The notes beneath the pieces are model-generated. The model was given only the letters and a program-made list of their open reading frames with translations, ran no database searches and was not told the origin of the DNA. From Trichobilharzia szidati (taxonomy: Eukaryota; Platyhelminthes; Trematoda; Strigeidida; Schistosomatidae): a stretch of DNA of 64,000 bases. The stretch spans positions 119,727,329 through 119,791,328 of the forward strand of contig OX235271.1 in the NCBI GenBank assembly GCA_944472155.2, given 5' to 3'. Made by a program: the position numbers and the translations under genes. This document shows positions 11,949 to 27,325 of the stretch, one piece after another. Every line of letters starts with the position of its first letter. The stretch's first letter is position 1.

Positions 11949-12962
11949 ACGATAAACGTCGAAATATTCCACGCTTTAGTTTATTGTGCCCGGGTAAGAC
12001 ATAGTGCAAGACAACGCAAAAGACAAATAAGCTCAGAGTATTTAATCAAATACTGACTCACTGCATTGCACCTGAGTCACTTATACCAGAGCTATGAAAT
12101 TCGACAAAGACATGTGTCACGCATCTGAAACACTATCAACATCGCCTAATATGCTGGACAAAATTCAATTGTATCTGGAAATATTTAGCACAATAGAGAG
12201 CAATGTAATACACCAGATTTTGGAATTTGCACTGAATATCAGGAATATTATAATTCAGTGACTGCAGAGTTAAAGTAATACAGCTCAAAATCGATCAGAT
12301 TAATATTGACTTTTCCCACCTTTATACCATAATTAATTCTGTTTTCTGTCTTGTTTGCATATTATTCGCATTTCTTCATTCTCATTAAAATGTTACAAAC
12401 GTTGGTTGACTGAACCAATGTATTATATTATTGTTTGTAACACATTACATTTCTTCACTCTTATCCGTTTATCAATTAAAAACTGAAAAGACTTCAGTAA
12501 CAATATGCATTACAGTAAATTATTATGAAACTGAAAACTACAGTACTTTATTTCTAGAAAACCCCACAAGTAAAGTTGAACATTATTATTCTTTTTAAAC
12601 TAGATTTTTCCTCAACAGCGTAGAGATAACCAGGTTACAGAGAAATCAGGAATTTCACAGATCTCTTTTTTTGTTTACAATATTTCTGTTGGACAATATG
12701 CTTATTTCTTCATATGAATGGAGAGAGAAAAATCAGATAAAACTAATGAAATCAATAAAAAAACAAACAGAAGAGAAGAGATTAAACTAGACATTAATAT
12801 TTATCATCAAATAGCTACAAAACAAATTTTTAAACTAATCAATAAAAAAAGGTAAGAAATAGTAGGAAAAGACATCAAAAAAACAAAGCCATAAGATAAG
12901 AGGCTTTGTAAATCAAATCAAAACGAAATGATAACATAGTGATAACATATAAGCTGACAAAT
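11949..12962. other. PGM2 3' flank, probably including the 3'UTR
   Basis: Non-coding AT-rich DNA. The minus strand has a candidate poly(A) signal AATAAA at 12547-12552. The transcript end is not determinable. Confidence 0.4.
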
Positions 12963-13068
12963 TTATTCCACCCGAGGTACAAAGCCATTTTTTTCAGGCT
13001 GATAAAATTCTTCAATCATTTTGTTCACAAGTTCTTGAAGTTCATTTTCCAAAGACTGGTAAAGTGTT
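12963..13068 (-). CDS. PGM2: PGM2 terminal coding exon 14 (residues 566-600)
   Basis: The acceptor TTTTAG at 13069-13074 is the choice that keeps frame; the CAG at 13055-13057, just downstream, would not. It encodes [19 protein letters not shown] and ends in TAA at 12963-12965. An AATAAA overlaps the stop codon and is probably incidental. The next AATAAA on this strand that I noticed is at 12547-12552, a plausible poly(A) signal about 410 nt after the stop. Confidence 0.88.
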
Positions 13069-16000
13069 CTAAAAGGTAAGAGAAAATCAATAATTTCTTT
13101 ATTGAAATAATACTCATCATGCATTCAGTGCTAAATCTTTCTTCTGTATGAAAAAGGAAAATTCTACTATATCGGTACGTTGATACAATACAAGTAAATG
13201 GTGAAAGTGTAATTCATTTAATCAACGCATGTTCAGATTTCATTCCATCTAATTTAGACGCAGTCAATCGGCTGAGCATGTAACGCCTCTCACTAAAACG
13301 TGGCTTTAAGACTTGTAGTGCACCTTTCACGGCACTAAATAAACCAAAGCTCAAAATGAAACTGAATCAACTTAATATTAACATTTAGCCCACCTACGGA
13401 CGCTTTAGTTTTTCTAAGTTTTGTTTTGACGGGTAAATATCCGGACAGGCTCGAACAGCATTTTCCTTGCCTTCCTTTTGCTATAAACATGCACAGCCTC
13501 TGAGTCCAAAGTTCAGCCATACAGTCAGATAAGTTCTAAATTATTTTCTCTACTAATTATTATTACGTTTCAATAGTTTACTCGCGAGGATACATTTCTT
13601 TTTAGTAATATTTGGAGCAAAATTACTCCTCGTGATCATACAAAATGTTGAAATTGTTTTTTTATTAATTCATACATTTATAATTTGTAGTCATATTTAC
13701 GTAGTCCATTTTTTATTCATTCAATTTTGTAAATCCAGGATTATATCCCAGCTTGTTCTTAGTTTCATTGGGTCACCCTTGTTAGATGAATTCAGAGTGA
13801 CCTTAATGAATAAAGATTCTGTGATCAGTCTTTCATTCCATTCGTTCATACTAGATTTCAGAATACAAACATTGTTTCAATCCATATTGTAGGTTTTATT
13901 CCATGGATGTGCAGCTATAGATGAACGTTTCTTCTAAATTACTGCAGCAATTTTCCTCGAAATATTACCAAAATAAAAAGAATATCACTGTTTCTTCTAC
14001 CCAAATATAATTATAATTAATTTGATCTATTCCATAATAAAAAGCTTATCATTGATATTATTTTTCCCAAAATAAATAAAACTTTTTATTCTACTCAAAT
14101 ATATTGCTCATCGGAGCAGATTCCTAAACAACTCAGTCTTTTCAATTTGCGCACTGTTATGGGTATTTGCAAGTCAGATAGATTACTGATTGATTGGGTA
14201 ATTAGGCATACTACCTTTTAGGAAGACTGGTATAGCATAGCTAATCAAAACTACCACAAGTAAGTAATACCTCACAGCCTAATACGGAAAACATGTTCAC
14301 TGGACAACTCATTCACATCATACGCAAATATCTCAATGTAAATACATCAAATAGAGAAACAGCAACATCAACAGGAAATAAACGAGAAGATTCGGAACAG
14401 ATGTACAAAAACTTATTATAGCCATTCCGTCACTACACAAAATATTCAACGTCCAATAGTTGCAGTCACTTGCTCGGGACATGTGGACGTGAGTTTGAGG
14501 AAAAGAGAACTGATTGAAATCTATGAGCTGCTCATGAAGTAGCAATCAGTATCACCATTGAAAACATTTAACCGGAAATCTACAGAAACGTATTTACTGT
14601 TCCCACTACCTTCAATCACCATTTACGCATGAATAAATGATTCCTAACAATCATTGTCATGATTTCACACAACTCCAAATTATACGCAACAGTGCATTGC
14701 TTAATGGACGAATGGAGCTTGTTGTAAGTAGTAGAGACTGAAAGGTGTAAAATAATCCTACATTCTCATAGAATATACTTTCCCTAAACTCGTCGTCACT
14801 GCAGCCAAGTATTACTTATAGTGAGATGTTGTTCACGCACTTGGATAACATAACAGCACATGAATCGGTTTGTCCTCTGTCAAAATCTCAGTCAAAAGGA
14901 TATCAACAGTTGGCTACCAACACATTCAACTGACAAATACCACGTGGAGTTTAGATACCTTAGCTAGTCCACTGAAAATGTATACAAGCCAATCAGTTCA
15001 TTAAGAACTAACCAAAATCCATCTATTCGACCTTTATATCAAGTCATTCGAGTAAGTGTCTCTGATTCAGTTTCCATGCTGTATAAAATCACATATTTTC
15101 TACATTATTTACGAAATAGAGTGTACTGCTTTCACATACTGAAACAATAATACAAGTAGTTGTTTTGGACGTCTAGTAGCGTGAAAGGTATCAATAAATT
15201 CCAGAAGAAAATTTCTCAGAAAACAAGTTTGTTAGTTAATGAAAGTGCACTACAAAAATACTTTTTCTATTTAGACAAGATATGCGTAGACTGGATGAAC
15301 TCACATTTCACTCACTTCTTTGTGTAATTTATAAGATAGTTCAGAAAAAATTTCTGATATCAAAGAAAAGTTTCATCATACAGACAGGTACATGGTCCGG
15401 TTTTACTTGATTCTTGAAGACAAAGAAAGTGCACAAGTATGCGCTGAGCTTATCATGTCAATCAGTAATTAGACCACGCCTGAGTGTGTATGTTAGTCTA
15501 GAGGTAATTACAACCATCGGGATTGCTTCACTATTATTAAGAGAGGCAGACAGTCAGGAATGAGCAACATCTAAGACATAGCATTGTAACGGTAGAAGAC
15601 GAGAGACAGACTTGATAATGGAATGTTTATCTGCAATTTGGTATCTCTATATAGCGAAATTATGTACACCTATCTCAGAAAATCGGTCTCAAGTATTGGT
15701 CGCCGTAACTCCGGCAAAACAATGAACGGGAACGTTACTTTGAGACTGCTAATAAAAAAAGCTACAGTTTGAGAGGCCTGTGTTATTTAACACATGTTCA
15801 CCTACCGTTTGAACTGTCAATGAACACGATTTAACGCTCTGACACAGATTCTTTTCTATTTGAGAATTTATTTGCCCTGTATCTATTAAATATACTACTT
15901 CTCAGCCATTCACTCGCAAATTAGAATACATGGCGCCCTCTCAATAGCCCTCACTACTTCTAGTCTGATCGGAGAGAAAGAGCACACATTATACTGTATG

Positions 16001-19000
16001 AAATTGTTTCTTCTCCTTCTTTTTGGATAGCACCTCCACCAGTATCGTGCTTTGTCATATTCAAAGCATCGGTCTTTCCTGGCACTCATTCGTAGTGCCG
16101 TTGTAAAGGAGAAAAGACAGATAGATACGGCGTTTCACGCATTCAACCCTTAACAGAACAAAAACCATGAACATTTTGTCAAAAGGCCTATTTGACTGAG
16201 TATGTAATCGAATTTACAGTTGTCTGGATATCGGTAAACAAAACTTGCGATTTAATCATTTTGTTGCCATTCAGCGAGATATTTTGGTGCATACAATACA
16301 GTCGATTGTAGGGATAGAGAAGCCAAAAGACGTCTTTGGTACAATAAGTAACGTAAAGTGCAGACTGTTGTATCCAAATCTAGTGCTTTGACAGACAATA
16401 TCCTCACTACAAGACGTAACATTAAATACTTTGTAGTGTACAGTGAACCTTTGAACTTTTGTTTCAACGCACTCACCCACTTTTGGCACTACTTCATCTT
16501 TTGAGTTGTGACTCTCCTGTGCGTACTTGATTCGTTCTCTCATTGTGCTTTCATTCAGCGCACTCTTCGAGCCTACCACCAGTCAAGGCAGCAGATAAGT
16601 TGTATAACACTTTTATTTATTAAATTTGATACTTCATTTATGTAAAATACAACTCAGTCTCAGACACACTTCCCATCTCATGTCTTCTTACTTCGATTTC
16701 GTTCGTCAGTACTCACACGTTAGGTAGAGTACTGCTAAGGTTATAAAGTGGTGAAGTCTTTAGTAAGTGTGATTATTTTGATGTCTACCTTAAGTCTAGA
16801 CAAACACCTACTGCTTTATACCTTGAAAGTAGTGAAAACATGAGCTAGTGTGAATTCACACACCTGGATAAAAAAAGACTGTGAAGCCAATTCTCATAAT
16901 TATAAGAAAAACTAGATATACGTATAAGGCGCTTACCTGCTTCTGGGTTTCGATCTCATCTCAGAATAGTACTTAATTTTCGGTTCAGTTCCACTTGTAC
17001 GAATTGTTAATGTCACACCATTTGAGAAATCGAAAGTAATCAGTTGACTAGATGCACTGACAGGTAATACCTACATACATGAAAACATGCAAAGAAAATA
17101 ACGAAGACAGATATATCTTACCAGCAAACTGAAGGGTTTTATGTAGTTAATCAGCAATAAAAAGCAACAACAAATTAGTTAAATATTATCATGGTAAAGT
17201 TACAAAGTATAAAAAAAAGCAAGTTTTCATTGGCTTTTATTATATCCTATAGCCTCTTAATAAGAAATTGTGAAATCACTTTAAATTACTATATTTCATT
17301 GCATTTTCTATGATTAAAAAAAAACAAAAATTCTTTCTATGCGTGTTAGTAGCTCTTGATGATAGGTTTGGCAGGAACAGTTTCTTTTTATTGTTCTATT
17401 GTCATTTTCTGTATACTTATTGATTATTATTGACCATTTTACTATCAGGAACTCTAACCTTATTGCTGTTTTATTAATTGAGAGACTGGATCACTGTTAA
17501 TAGGCCTATTCATTTTTGATTAAAACGGTGATTTCAGGTAACCTTTCAACACTGAAATCATCTTGGACTGTCAATCTTTTCTGTTATTCAAAACACAAAC
17601 TCTTTTGTGAATAATTTTGAACTGTTCTTCTTGAAACATATCCAATTTTTTAAAGGAATGTATACGCATTTATTTAATTACAACTTGGAGTGAACATTCT
17701 TGTTTCAAAACTAAAATTTTTGAAAAACTAGTATGCATAGAAAGAATAAAAGGTAGAATTTTTGGAACTCGCCTACTTAAGTGCAAATATTGTTAAAAAA
17801 ATAAATGAGCAGAAAACAACTGCTATCTCCCCATTATTGGTCAAATTTTATTTTGATAAAATCATACAGTGTTATACAGTAACATGCAATAGAGGTGACT
17901 CAACGCAAATACCAGAAATATGGAAGATATTATTACCAGTCAAATCAGAGGATAATAAATAATGTTAAAATGTATTCAATTCACATTATAACATTCTAAC
18001 AAGTTACTTACTTTCGTTAGAAAAATATCTTATTTCCCATCTTATTGTATTTGATTGACAACACTAATATTATTTTCGAATGTATTTTGTCTTTTTTTGA
18101 TTTTATCAAATGTCGAATCAATTTTTACTCATGTATATAAATGAAACAAGAAAGTTGTGTGAGTGGGTACCTTGATATGATTGTGAGCAATAATTTGTGA
18201 TCAAAACGTGGCTATCAGTAAATATTACTGCATAACACTGTGTGATTTTATCAAAATAAAGTTTTCTCCATAATAGAGTTATACTCTACCATAGTACCCA
18301 AGTTTTATCCTTATATCAGTAACTGCTATCTCTGTTCTCAAAAGACTAGTGAAAATCAATGTGGTGTTGAAGAACCCTCAGGCATTGATTAAGATGGCTT
18401 CGAACATTGCATTCATAATCTGCTTAACCACAACCTCAATTCAGTATGCATTTTAGTAAGTTTGACAGGGATTAAGATAAGATATAAAGAGTAGTGAGCA
18501 ATGGGGATAAAACTAAAGGTAAGTTTTCGCCTCATTATCTAACAACACTTAGTCTTTTTGTTAGTCAATAAGCTTTGAAAAATGTGTTAATCAACCAAAC
18601 CTTATAGTTATTCTATACTTCTCATTTTTCATTTGTATCCACTTTATTATTATTGTTATCACCAGTCATTACTGAAATTAATCATAACTGATTCTACGGA
18701 AAATTTATATTCGTTACTTGGTTATAGAGTACTAATGCACACATTTGAATAAATTAAAATTTCATTTTAAGTGGTCAAGAAAGAAGATCTTGTATGTGAG
18801 TAGAGAGATTTATATGAAATCAGTCAAATTCAAATGTATAATAAAGCATATACAATTAGAGCAACAGTGGAAGTTAGGCTAAATACAAACTAATCAGTGG
18901 ATGATTACAAAAGTAATACTTTGATTGAACATTAGTAACTAGTGTGATGCGTCTAGTTCTTTCTTTAGTGCAGACTGAATTCTAACAGTCAGGTTTGCTA

Positions 19001-22000
19001 TATGGCCACCATTCTAGGTAGCTCGCCATCGCGGTGCACATACTGATTTGATGATATGAGAAAGTTTGAGGTAATCAGAAGGTTGCAGATACGCCTTGCT
19101 GACGAGTGCTAACTAGCACGACACCTAGGTCCAAGACTTCCTGCCAATCGCCTCCATCCATCTAATATCATCAAAGTAATACTTTATTTACCAATATTAA
19201 TTGTCTTTTTCTGAATTAATGAATGCTGAAAAGTTACGTGACATGTAGTGAAATGTTCGAAGGTACTTTATAAAAATTTTCGAGTCAACAGCTTTACCTG
19301 TTTTAGTTATAATTAGCAGCATGTACATACAAGAACCCTGAAGGAGTTTTCAATTTAGAGGTATAAAAGAAGAAATTAACATTTAAGTATTCAAGATGCA
19401 TATCAGATAGATGGAAATAATTTCTGATCCTCTTTTCATTACCGTTGGTAGCAGTACAAGAATAGATTAAATATTGTAAAAAGAATAAGAAGGAGATTTC
19501 GATATCAAGCACACTGTCATATGGTAGTACACAGCTTAGTTCAATTAGAAAATTCTTCCCAAACTGACCGTGATAGCTTTACACCACTGCCTATTTTATC
19601 TATAACACTTTTATAACAACTATTCTTTTTTGTCTGATTATATTAAGCCAAAAGTTGGTACTGAAGAACACAAATATATTCGAGTTGGATGAACTACTGT
19701 CAGAATTGAGAAATCGTATTATTCACTGATCAAACATATCGTGAGGTATACTTCTAAAAAGAACATGTATGACTACTATGATATTATTTATAAATGATAC
19801 CCGCTGCACAAGAGATGGCTTTCGTGGCCTAAGTTGTCTAGTGGATAACGCCTTGGCGTTTGGAACGATCACTACTTGGTTTGAGCTTCGGTGGGAGCGC
19901 CATCACCCACTGAGGAAAACATGTATATCCATCTGACTAGTCTCAAATTGAACAAAATGCGCATCCTGGTTTCCACTGCTAGACGCCATTCACCAAATCC
20001 CCCTGATACCCTTTAAATCCGCCCCCTGTATGAAGTGGGAGACCAAATCCAATGATAAAAACTTGTAGAAAGAAAGTCTTTCTGATGCATTTTCTGGTAA
20101 TTATTTTCCTTTGACCGGGTATTATCAGTAAGTCATATCACGGAGTGACACTTTAGATGTAAGTTGTTTATATCCTCAATAAACAAGTATCAATAAATCC
20201 GTGATGATAATGAGTATTTCCAACTTATAATTACCGGTTTGAAATCTGGATAGTGATCATCATAGCCAACTGTTAAATCGCGTATCCCAGTTATTTTAAA
20301 TTGTCCTAATTTTTGAGGATAACCTTTGGGACCAGGTTTATCTGGCCAATGACGAATACGATCGAACATTTGAGTAATTTTCTCTGGTTCATAACAGAAA
20401 TAATAACCGTTATTAGAAATATGTTCACCATACCTAAAAGGATGAGAGATGTAAAATTAATTAATGCACACTGTTATGATATGATACAGTAAACTAAAAT
20501 ACAATTAGGAAATTTTCTATGTGAAATAATGTGACTGTATGCAACTGTTATCAATGAAGAGGTGGATTGAATTTTGTACATTACATAAACATTAAAATAC
20601 AATGTAGATCAACAATTCTATACACATCTATCCATAAGGTTATAAGCTAGACACAGATGAATAATGATATGTGGAAACTTAAACTTTGATAGGAAGTTTA
20701 CCTCACTTTTCGACAAAATCTCAGCCTCAAGTCTTACCTCCCTCACCGTAGATACACAAAAGATAAACACTGACATATGGTATAATAAAGAAAGGAACAA
20801 TGTACTTTGCAGTTCTCGTCAGTACAACAATATGATATCTTTACTTAGTGTTTAATTAAACATTTACACTATAATACACTATTACTATAAAGATCTATAC
20901 AGTATTCAAACATGTAAACCAATAGAAGATACTGCTTGAACTAATGCATCAGGCTGATGTACAATCACAATAAACGGCTAGTATAACCTTTTATTCTACT
21001 AAATTGGATACTTCTATAATGCAGCATCAACAAGGATATCATGAAACACCTATATAGATGCAACGGTCGAATGTTCCTTGGACAGACAGAAAAGAAACAC
21101 TTAGCCCCTACAATTGTAAAAAAGTCATCCAGCCTAGCCACTTTCAACATTATTCACGTAACACTTTATCTTCAAATGAATAGGAGATAAGTTATATTTA
21201 ATAATTCTAATGAGATGTAAAATCAATCCATATACATAAAGTTTTGCATTGTATATAAGAAGCCAATCAGCAGGATACTTTGTAGTCAGGCTTCATGTAT
21301 AGTGGTTTTCATCAACAAAGCGTCACTGAAACCTTGTAGAAATTTATTTCCTGTCACGGATACAAATATGTGTCACCTGATGTGGAAGTCAGAGACGTTA
21401 TCAACAGACTCTTCAGAATTGAATGCCAAATTGCAAACTACTACAGTTTAGCTCAGTGACCACACCCCACGCTTAATCCTCATTTACTACGAAACAGTTG
21501 CACTGTGTGTCGTCCAGTGACAAAACACACAGATTCAAGTTTTTATTTTCTTGTTTAGTTATGTCACCATGCTGACAGATGACAATGAATCTTACTAGCC
21601 AGAGAAATCATGTATGAAATTTTGTTCGTTTTAACATTATTTAAAACCATATGACAAAAGATCTCGGAGATTTGTTAACTAAACTCTTAGGCGAAAACTA
21701 GTCAATGGAAGAATAACCGATACCATTTATTATTATTATTGTTTCCTTTAATTCCTAGAGGAACATAGGGCTTCAGCCGTGCGTCTCCATTGCGTTCGGT
21801 TCTCTGCTAGCGTCTTCACCTGGCTCCAAGTCTGCCAACACGTTCTCATCTCCTCTTCACATGACCTCCTCCAAGTCACCCTTGCACTGGCGACCAACTC
21901 GCTGCTTCCCTTTCGGGTTCCACTCGAGCAATGGCTTGTCTAGTGATGTCACTTGATGGTTTCCTGAGAGTATGGCCAATCCATCTCCATTTCTTCCTGC

Positions 22001-25000
22001 CTATTTGTTTCACAATCGGTTCCTGCTGTGTTGGTTCGCTCATTGCCAGAGATCTCTGTTGCTGATCTTTTCTGGCCATCTGATCTTGAGTATTGAGCGA
22101 AGACAGCTGTTAATGAAGGTCTGTAGTTTGTTTGAGATGCTCTTTATGACGCGCCAAGTCTCTGATCCGTATAGTGAGTAGCACTGACTTCACATTGGAG
22201 TTGAAAATCCGGATCTTATTTTTGATGCTGAGTGTTGTTGATCTCCACACAGACTTGAGAGTAGTGAAAGCTTGTCTTGCTTTTCCGATTCTTGCTTTGA
22301 TATCCTCGTCAGTTCCGCCTGTAGTTGAGACGATGCTTCCCAGGTAGGTAGTTAAAAGAGGTTGTTTCTTTCAGGTTCCTCCCATTTATGCTGATTGTTG
22401 TCAGTTGTTGTTGTTGCTGTTGGTGGTGTTGCCCAGGAATTTTCATCACCTCTGTTTTATCTATGTTCACCTGAAGTCCTATCTTTGATGCTTCTTCTGC
22501 TAACTTGTTGCTTTTCGTTTGCATGTCTTCCAGTTTGTGGGAAATCGGACATATATCATTGGCGAAGTCCAGATCCTCCAAGTTTTTTGTGTGTGTTCAT
22601 TTTATGCCTGTTTCCTCATTGCCCACTGTTTGTCGCATTATCCAGTCTACTGCAATCAAGAAAATCATTGGTGATAGTAGGCAGCCTTGTCTTACTCCTG
22701 TCCTCACTTCGAAGGGTTCTGTAAGTTTCCCATTGTGGATTACTTGGCATGCAGCATTGTCGTATAGCTGTTGGATGAGATGTATTATTGTCGGTGGCAC
22801 CCCGTAGTAGCGAAGTAGTTTCCAAAGCACCTCTCGATCGACGCTGTCAAAGGCCTTTTCAAAGTCGATGAAGTTGAGATAGAGAGGTGACTGCCATTCC
22901 AGGCTTTGTTCAATGATGATCCGTAATGTGGCGATCTGATCAATGCATGACTTGTTCCTCCTGAATCCAGCCTGTTCCGGTCGAAGTTTTTCATCCAGGG
23001 CATGTTTGATTCTCTCCAGGATGATGCGGCTTAGTATTTTGCTTGGGATAGACAGGAGCATAATTCCGCTCCAGTTCTTGCATTGACTTAAGTCTCCTTT
23101 CCAATCCTCGGGTACTTTGCCTTCTTTCCACACCTTCAGTAGTGGAGGCATCAAGTCCGCTGTTGTCTCTGGGTCCATTTTCAATGCTTTTGCTGGGATT
23201 CCATCTGGTCCTGTTGCTTTTCCAGCTTTTAGCATCTTGATTGCCTTCAGGATTTCTACTCTCGTCGGAGAGTTGGTATCCATTGGTAGTTCTGCTTCCG
23301 CTGTTGGTATTATTGGGTGCGTCGTAGGTGACGGCCGATTAAGAAGTCTTTCGAAGTGTTCAACCCAGTGATTCCTTTGCACCACCTCTTTGGTGATTGA
23401 CTTTCCACTGTCATCCTTCACCGGCTTAATTTGTGTCAAACTTTTGCCCGATAGATACCTAGTTGTTTGGTAGAGTGTTGCGAGGTCTCCTTTGCCTGCA
23501 GCTTGTTCTGCTTCACTTGCCATGGTTTCATAGTACTTTCTTTTGTCTTCTCTGGCACTTTTCTTTACTCTTTTGTTCAGTGTCTTATAGTCTGCATTCA
23601 AATCCTGTTTAAGTGATGGAATCACACTTGATTTCATGGATCGATGTCATATCGTGGTCTGACCACGCCCATTGCTTTTCTAATGTAATCATACTACATA
23701 TAACATCTGGTCTCATTATTGCTAAGCGTGTTGTTTCATACTGCACAAGCAACCGGACGAAGATAACTATCTTATAATTTTAGCGACCATTTTTAGAGTC
23801 AGAGGATGGATAATTACTTAAACAAAGGTGTACAAGACGACTGCAATAATCGATTCATCAGTATGGGGCACCATATATACTCTCAGATGTCTTTACCACT
23901 TGACTTTGCTTCTGTGAGTGAGCATTAAAATCATCTGTTAAGGTGATTGTACAAGAGGGGCTTTCTTTTAGCAAAAAAACTAGACACATTTTCATAAAAC
24001 TAATGCTTTACTTTGTTGTGATTACAGTAAGTGAATGTGAAAATGAATTACCGGGAAATATAGTGATCAATATCACGACCTTCCTCTATTCCTACAGAGC
24101 TAATAAATCCAATAACATATAGACAACTGTCTACAGAAATTCAAGTGAGCAGTGGGTCTTTTACTCTTGATATATTGTTATTGTTCCCTTGTGTTCCCAA
24201 TGGAGCATAGGGCTTCATCAACACATCTCCAGTTTGTTGTATTATCTGCTGTCCTCTTTAGCTGAGCCCACAGTTGCCCATAATCCTATTACTCTTGAGC
24301 TCGCAGATATTTCTACACCAGAGAGTCTACGATGCATAACCGAAGAATTCACTAACGGTCGTATGATACATTTTGTAGGCTCATCATGTTGGCTAGATGG
24401 GGCTAAGTGAATGTTGTATGAGTGTCGCAGAAATACAACATACCCCCAACACTCACGATGTTGAGGTTTCCTCCAGTGAGGTTGGCTGTCGAATTTTCCA
24501 GAGCATTCAGACGTAGAATAGGACACAAAGAAACTGTTAATCTTTGTAACGGTATGAATAAAAATGTTTTTCTACGGGATTATAATCATTGGGTTACTGT
24601 ATGCATAGTAGGTGATGCTACTCAGATCGATGTACCTATGACAGTTTAATGCACCTGGAGAATCACAGTACTATTGCTACAAGCATTCCTCATTTAATCT
24701 GCTGACCATCGTAAATAAAGAATATCTGTGATCGTTGAAATATTTAAGCGGAAATTTTTCATTTAGCCAATTCTGAATTCAATAAGTCACAGAGATTTTA
24801 ACTCATGAGAAGACAAGAAAATTTCAATCAATACATACAACCAACTGAAAACTATAGGTTAAGTAAATGTTAGATATAACTAAGATAAGTCAAAGGTAGA
24901 ACCCACCCATATGGATTTTATATATGATAAATGAATAAATGAAAAAGGACAGTATCCAGCTTTTGTGTATGGACAGAAGCGAAAATTAGTCCTACGCAGA

Positions 25001-27277
25001 CTTACAAACTGAAAATACATATGAAGTTATAAACTTATAGAAAGGCCAAATAAATCAATTTTCACTCTTAAAAGGTAAATTCAAAACACTGTACATTGTA
25101 TACTGTTGAAAACATACAATACACACCATATAAAAGGTGCGTAATGATTGAGAAATACGGATGAGAGAAGAATTCGTCAGGTTCGCTTATAATGAAATAA
25201 TAGCAGATGTATAAAGCTGAAGAGGGTTAAACTACCGAGTTTCTTCAACAGATCAATTCACTACTAGTCTTGTCTTTGGAGTAATATGGGGATAAAGCAG
25301 GAAATAGATTCATTTTTCATCATATATTAGTCGGATAAGAATGAGTTTAGTGAAGCAGTACTTTCATGCATACCATACATACTACAAGCAATTTATTTTA
25401 TTACCAAAAGTGGAAAAACTATAAAATAACCCAAAAAATATAGGCAATTTTATTCATTGAAAGTATTATTATTATTGGCGTTTGAATTTTGGGCTGCTGC
25501 GTTCGAGTCTCAGTGGGGACACCAGCAGTTACTGGGATGCAAATACAACCGGCCAGTCAGTGCCAAACATGCCACACACACTACCAGTCAAATAAACTGT
25601 TGTTTGTCACAGCAATATTTATCATATTGTTAGATATTTTAGTTTCAATGTAATGAAAATCTGTTTGATGTAAATACAATGAAGTTTCCTGATAGCCATT
25701 TAAGAAGAAGGAATTATTGTAAAACCTATGGTATTCAGAGGCTTACATGAGAAGAAGCTTTAAACATAAAAATGTTTTTCTACGGGATTACAATCATTGG
25801 GTTACTGTATGCATAGTAGGTGATGTTACTCAGATCGATGTACCTATGACAGTTTAATGCACCTGGAGAATCGCAGTACTGTTGCTACAAGCATTGCTTG
25901 CCAACATTATGTTACTACGTGTTTTTTTAAACACGTTTAAACATAATGTTTTCGGTAATCAGATCATCAATGGAGATATTCATTAATTAATTCAATATGC
26001 AGCTAGGTATTCACATGAACATTATCGTATTAGCCTAGAAAAAATACATTTATTATGAAAAAAATTAATAGCACTACGTGCTTTTAAAACCTTAAAAATG
26101 AGGCGGGGTTCGAAAGCATGAATAACTAGTTGCAAATCAATACCCTAGATCTAGGAAACAAATTTTACTCTTCAGAAGCATTAAATAAATGTTTGCCTGG
26201 AGCAGAAATAAAAGGTGTGTGAAAAAAATTAACAACCATTTTTTACAAACTTAAATATTAAGTGGCGTTTAAGAGTGAGCCTTGTGGTGAAAAAACATCT
26301 AGAAGATTTTACAGAACTCATTGTTAGGACAAAGAAGAACATGTGACGAACTTTGTATATGACTTCGTTTCTTAGTTGTTTTTCAAGGTTGTCTGTTTTT
26401 CCCTTGTATGGTTTAATCTCAGTCGACCTTTTACTTAGATTAAGATGACCTACCCTTTATAAAAACCAGGGATTGTTCAGACATGCAACAAAACATTTAC
26501 TTGAAAAATATAGAAATTCACTATTTCATTAAAAGCATACACTTTCGAGAATGAAGTATAGCTTTACTTGCCCCTATTATTCATATGCATCAAACGAAAT
26601 CTTGTATTTAAGCAGCTCTACACTTAATTAATGTGTAAACTACTTCACCTTTAATGAGTGGTGACAAACTGCAGTCATCTATATGACTTCAGTCTGATTG
26701 ATAGTGCAAACTTACTTAACGTTGCATCCTAACAATTACGCTTCAGTAAAACGTCAGTTACTGAGTAATCGTATCAATAAATATCTTTAAATAACATCAG
26801 ATACTTCTCGAAAGTCACTGGACCACAACGCGACTGATGTTTAACGCCTAGTGATGACTCCTTTAGTTTAAGCAGATTGATCAGTGTGAAAATAAACAAA
26901 CAATTACTTATGTCATATGGAGATTTAACGTATTACTCTGAAATTCTTTACTTGACTCTGTTCCTTTGCGATGTAATGAAAGCAAGTCACGGTCCACTCT
27001 TGTCGCCTCAATACATACTTCATCAATACTGATTTTAATACTTGTGTGAAGTTTAAAAGTCTTTTGTTCACCCGTTGCTCTGTGTCGTTATACAGTCATC
27101 GGAAGTAAAATTTAGCACAACTTTTTACAACAGAATTACAACTCAATAGAGTATAAAATTACATAGGTGATATGGGATTACAGAATACCTAAATGAAGTT
27201 AAACTTTTGACAAGGGCAAATTTACTTTAAAACCTTGAACAATTTTGCTTGTTACTGTGTTATGAAGGTCTTCCTCT

Positions 27278-27325
<48 letters not shown>

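Noticed and set aside
16271..16579. 102-codon ORF on the minus strand as a gene
   Set aside because: It overlaps another frame of similar length, has no recognisable domain and lies in an intron.
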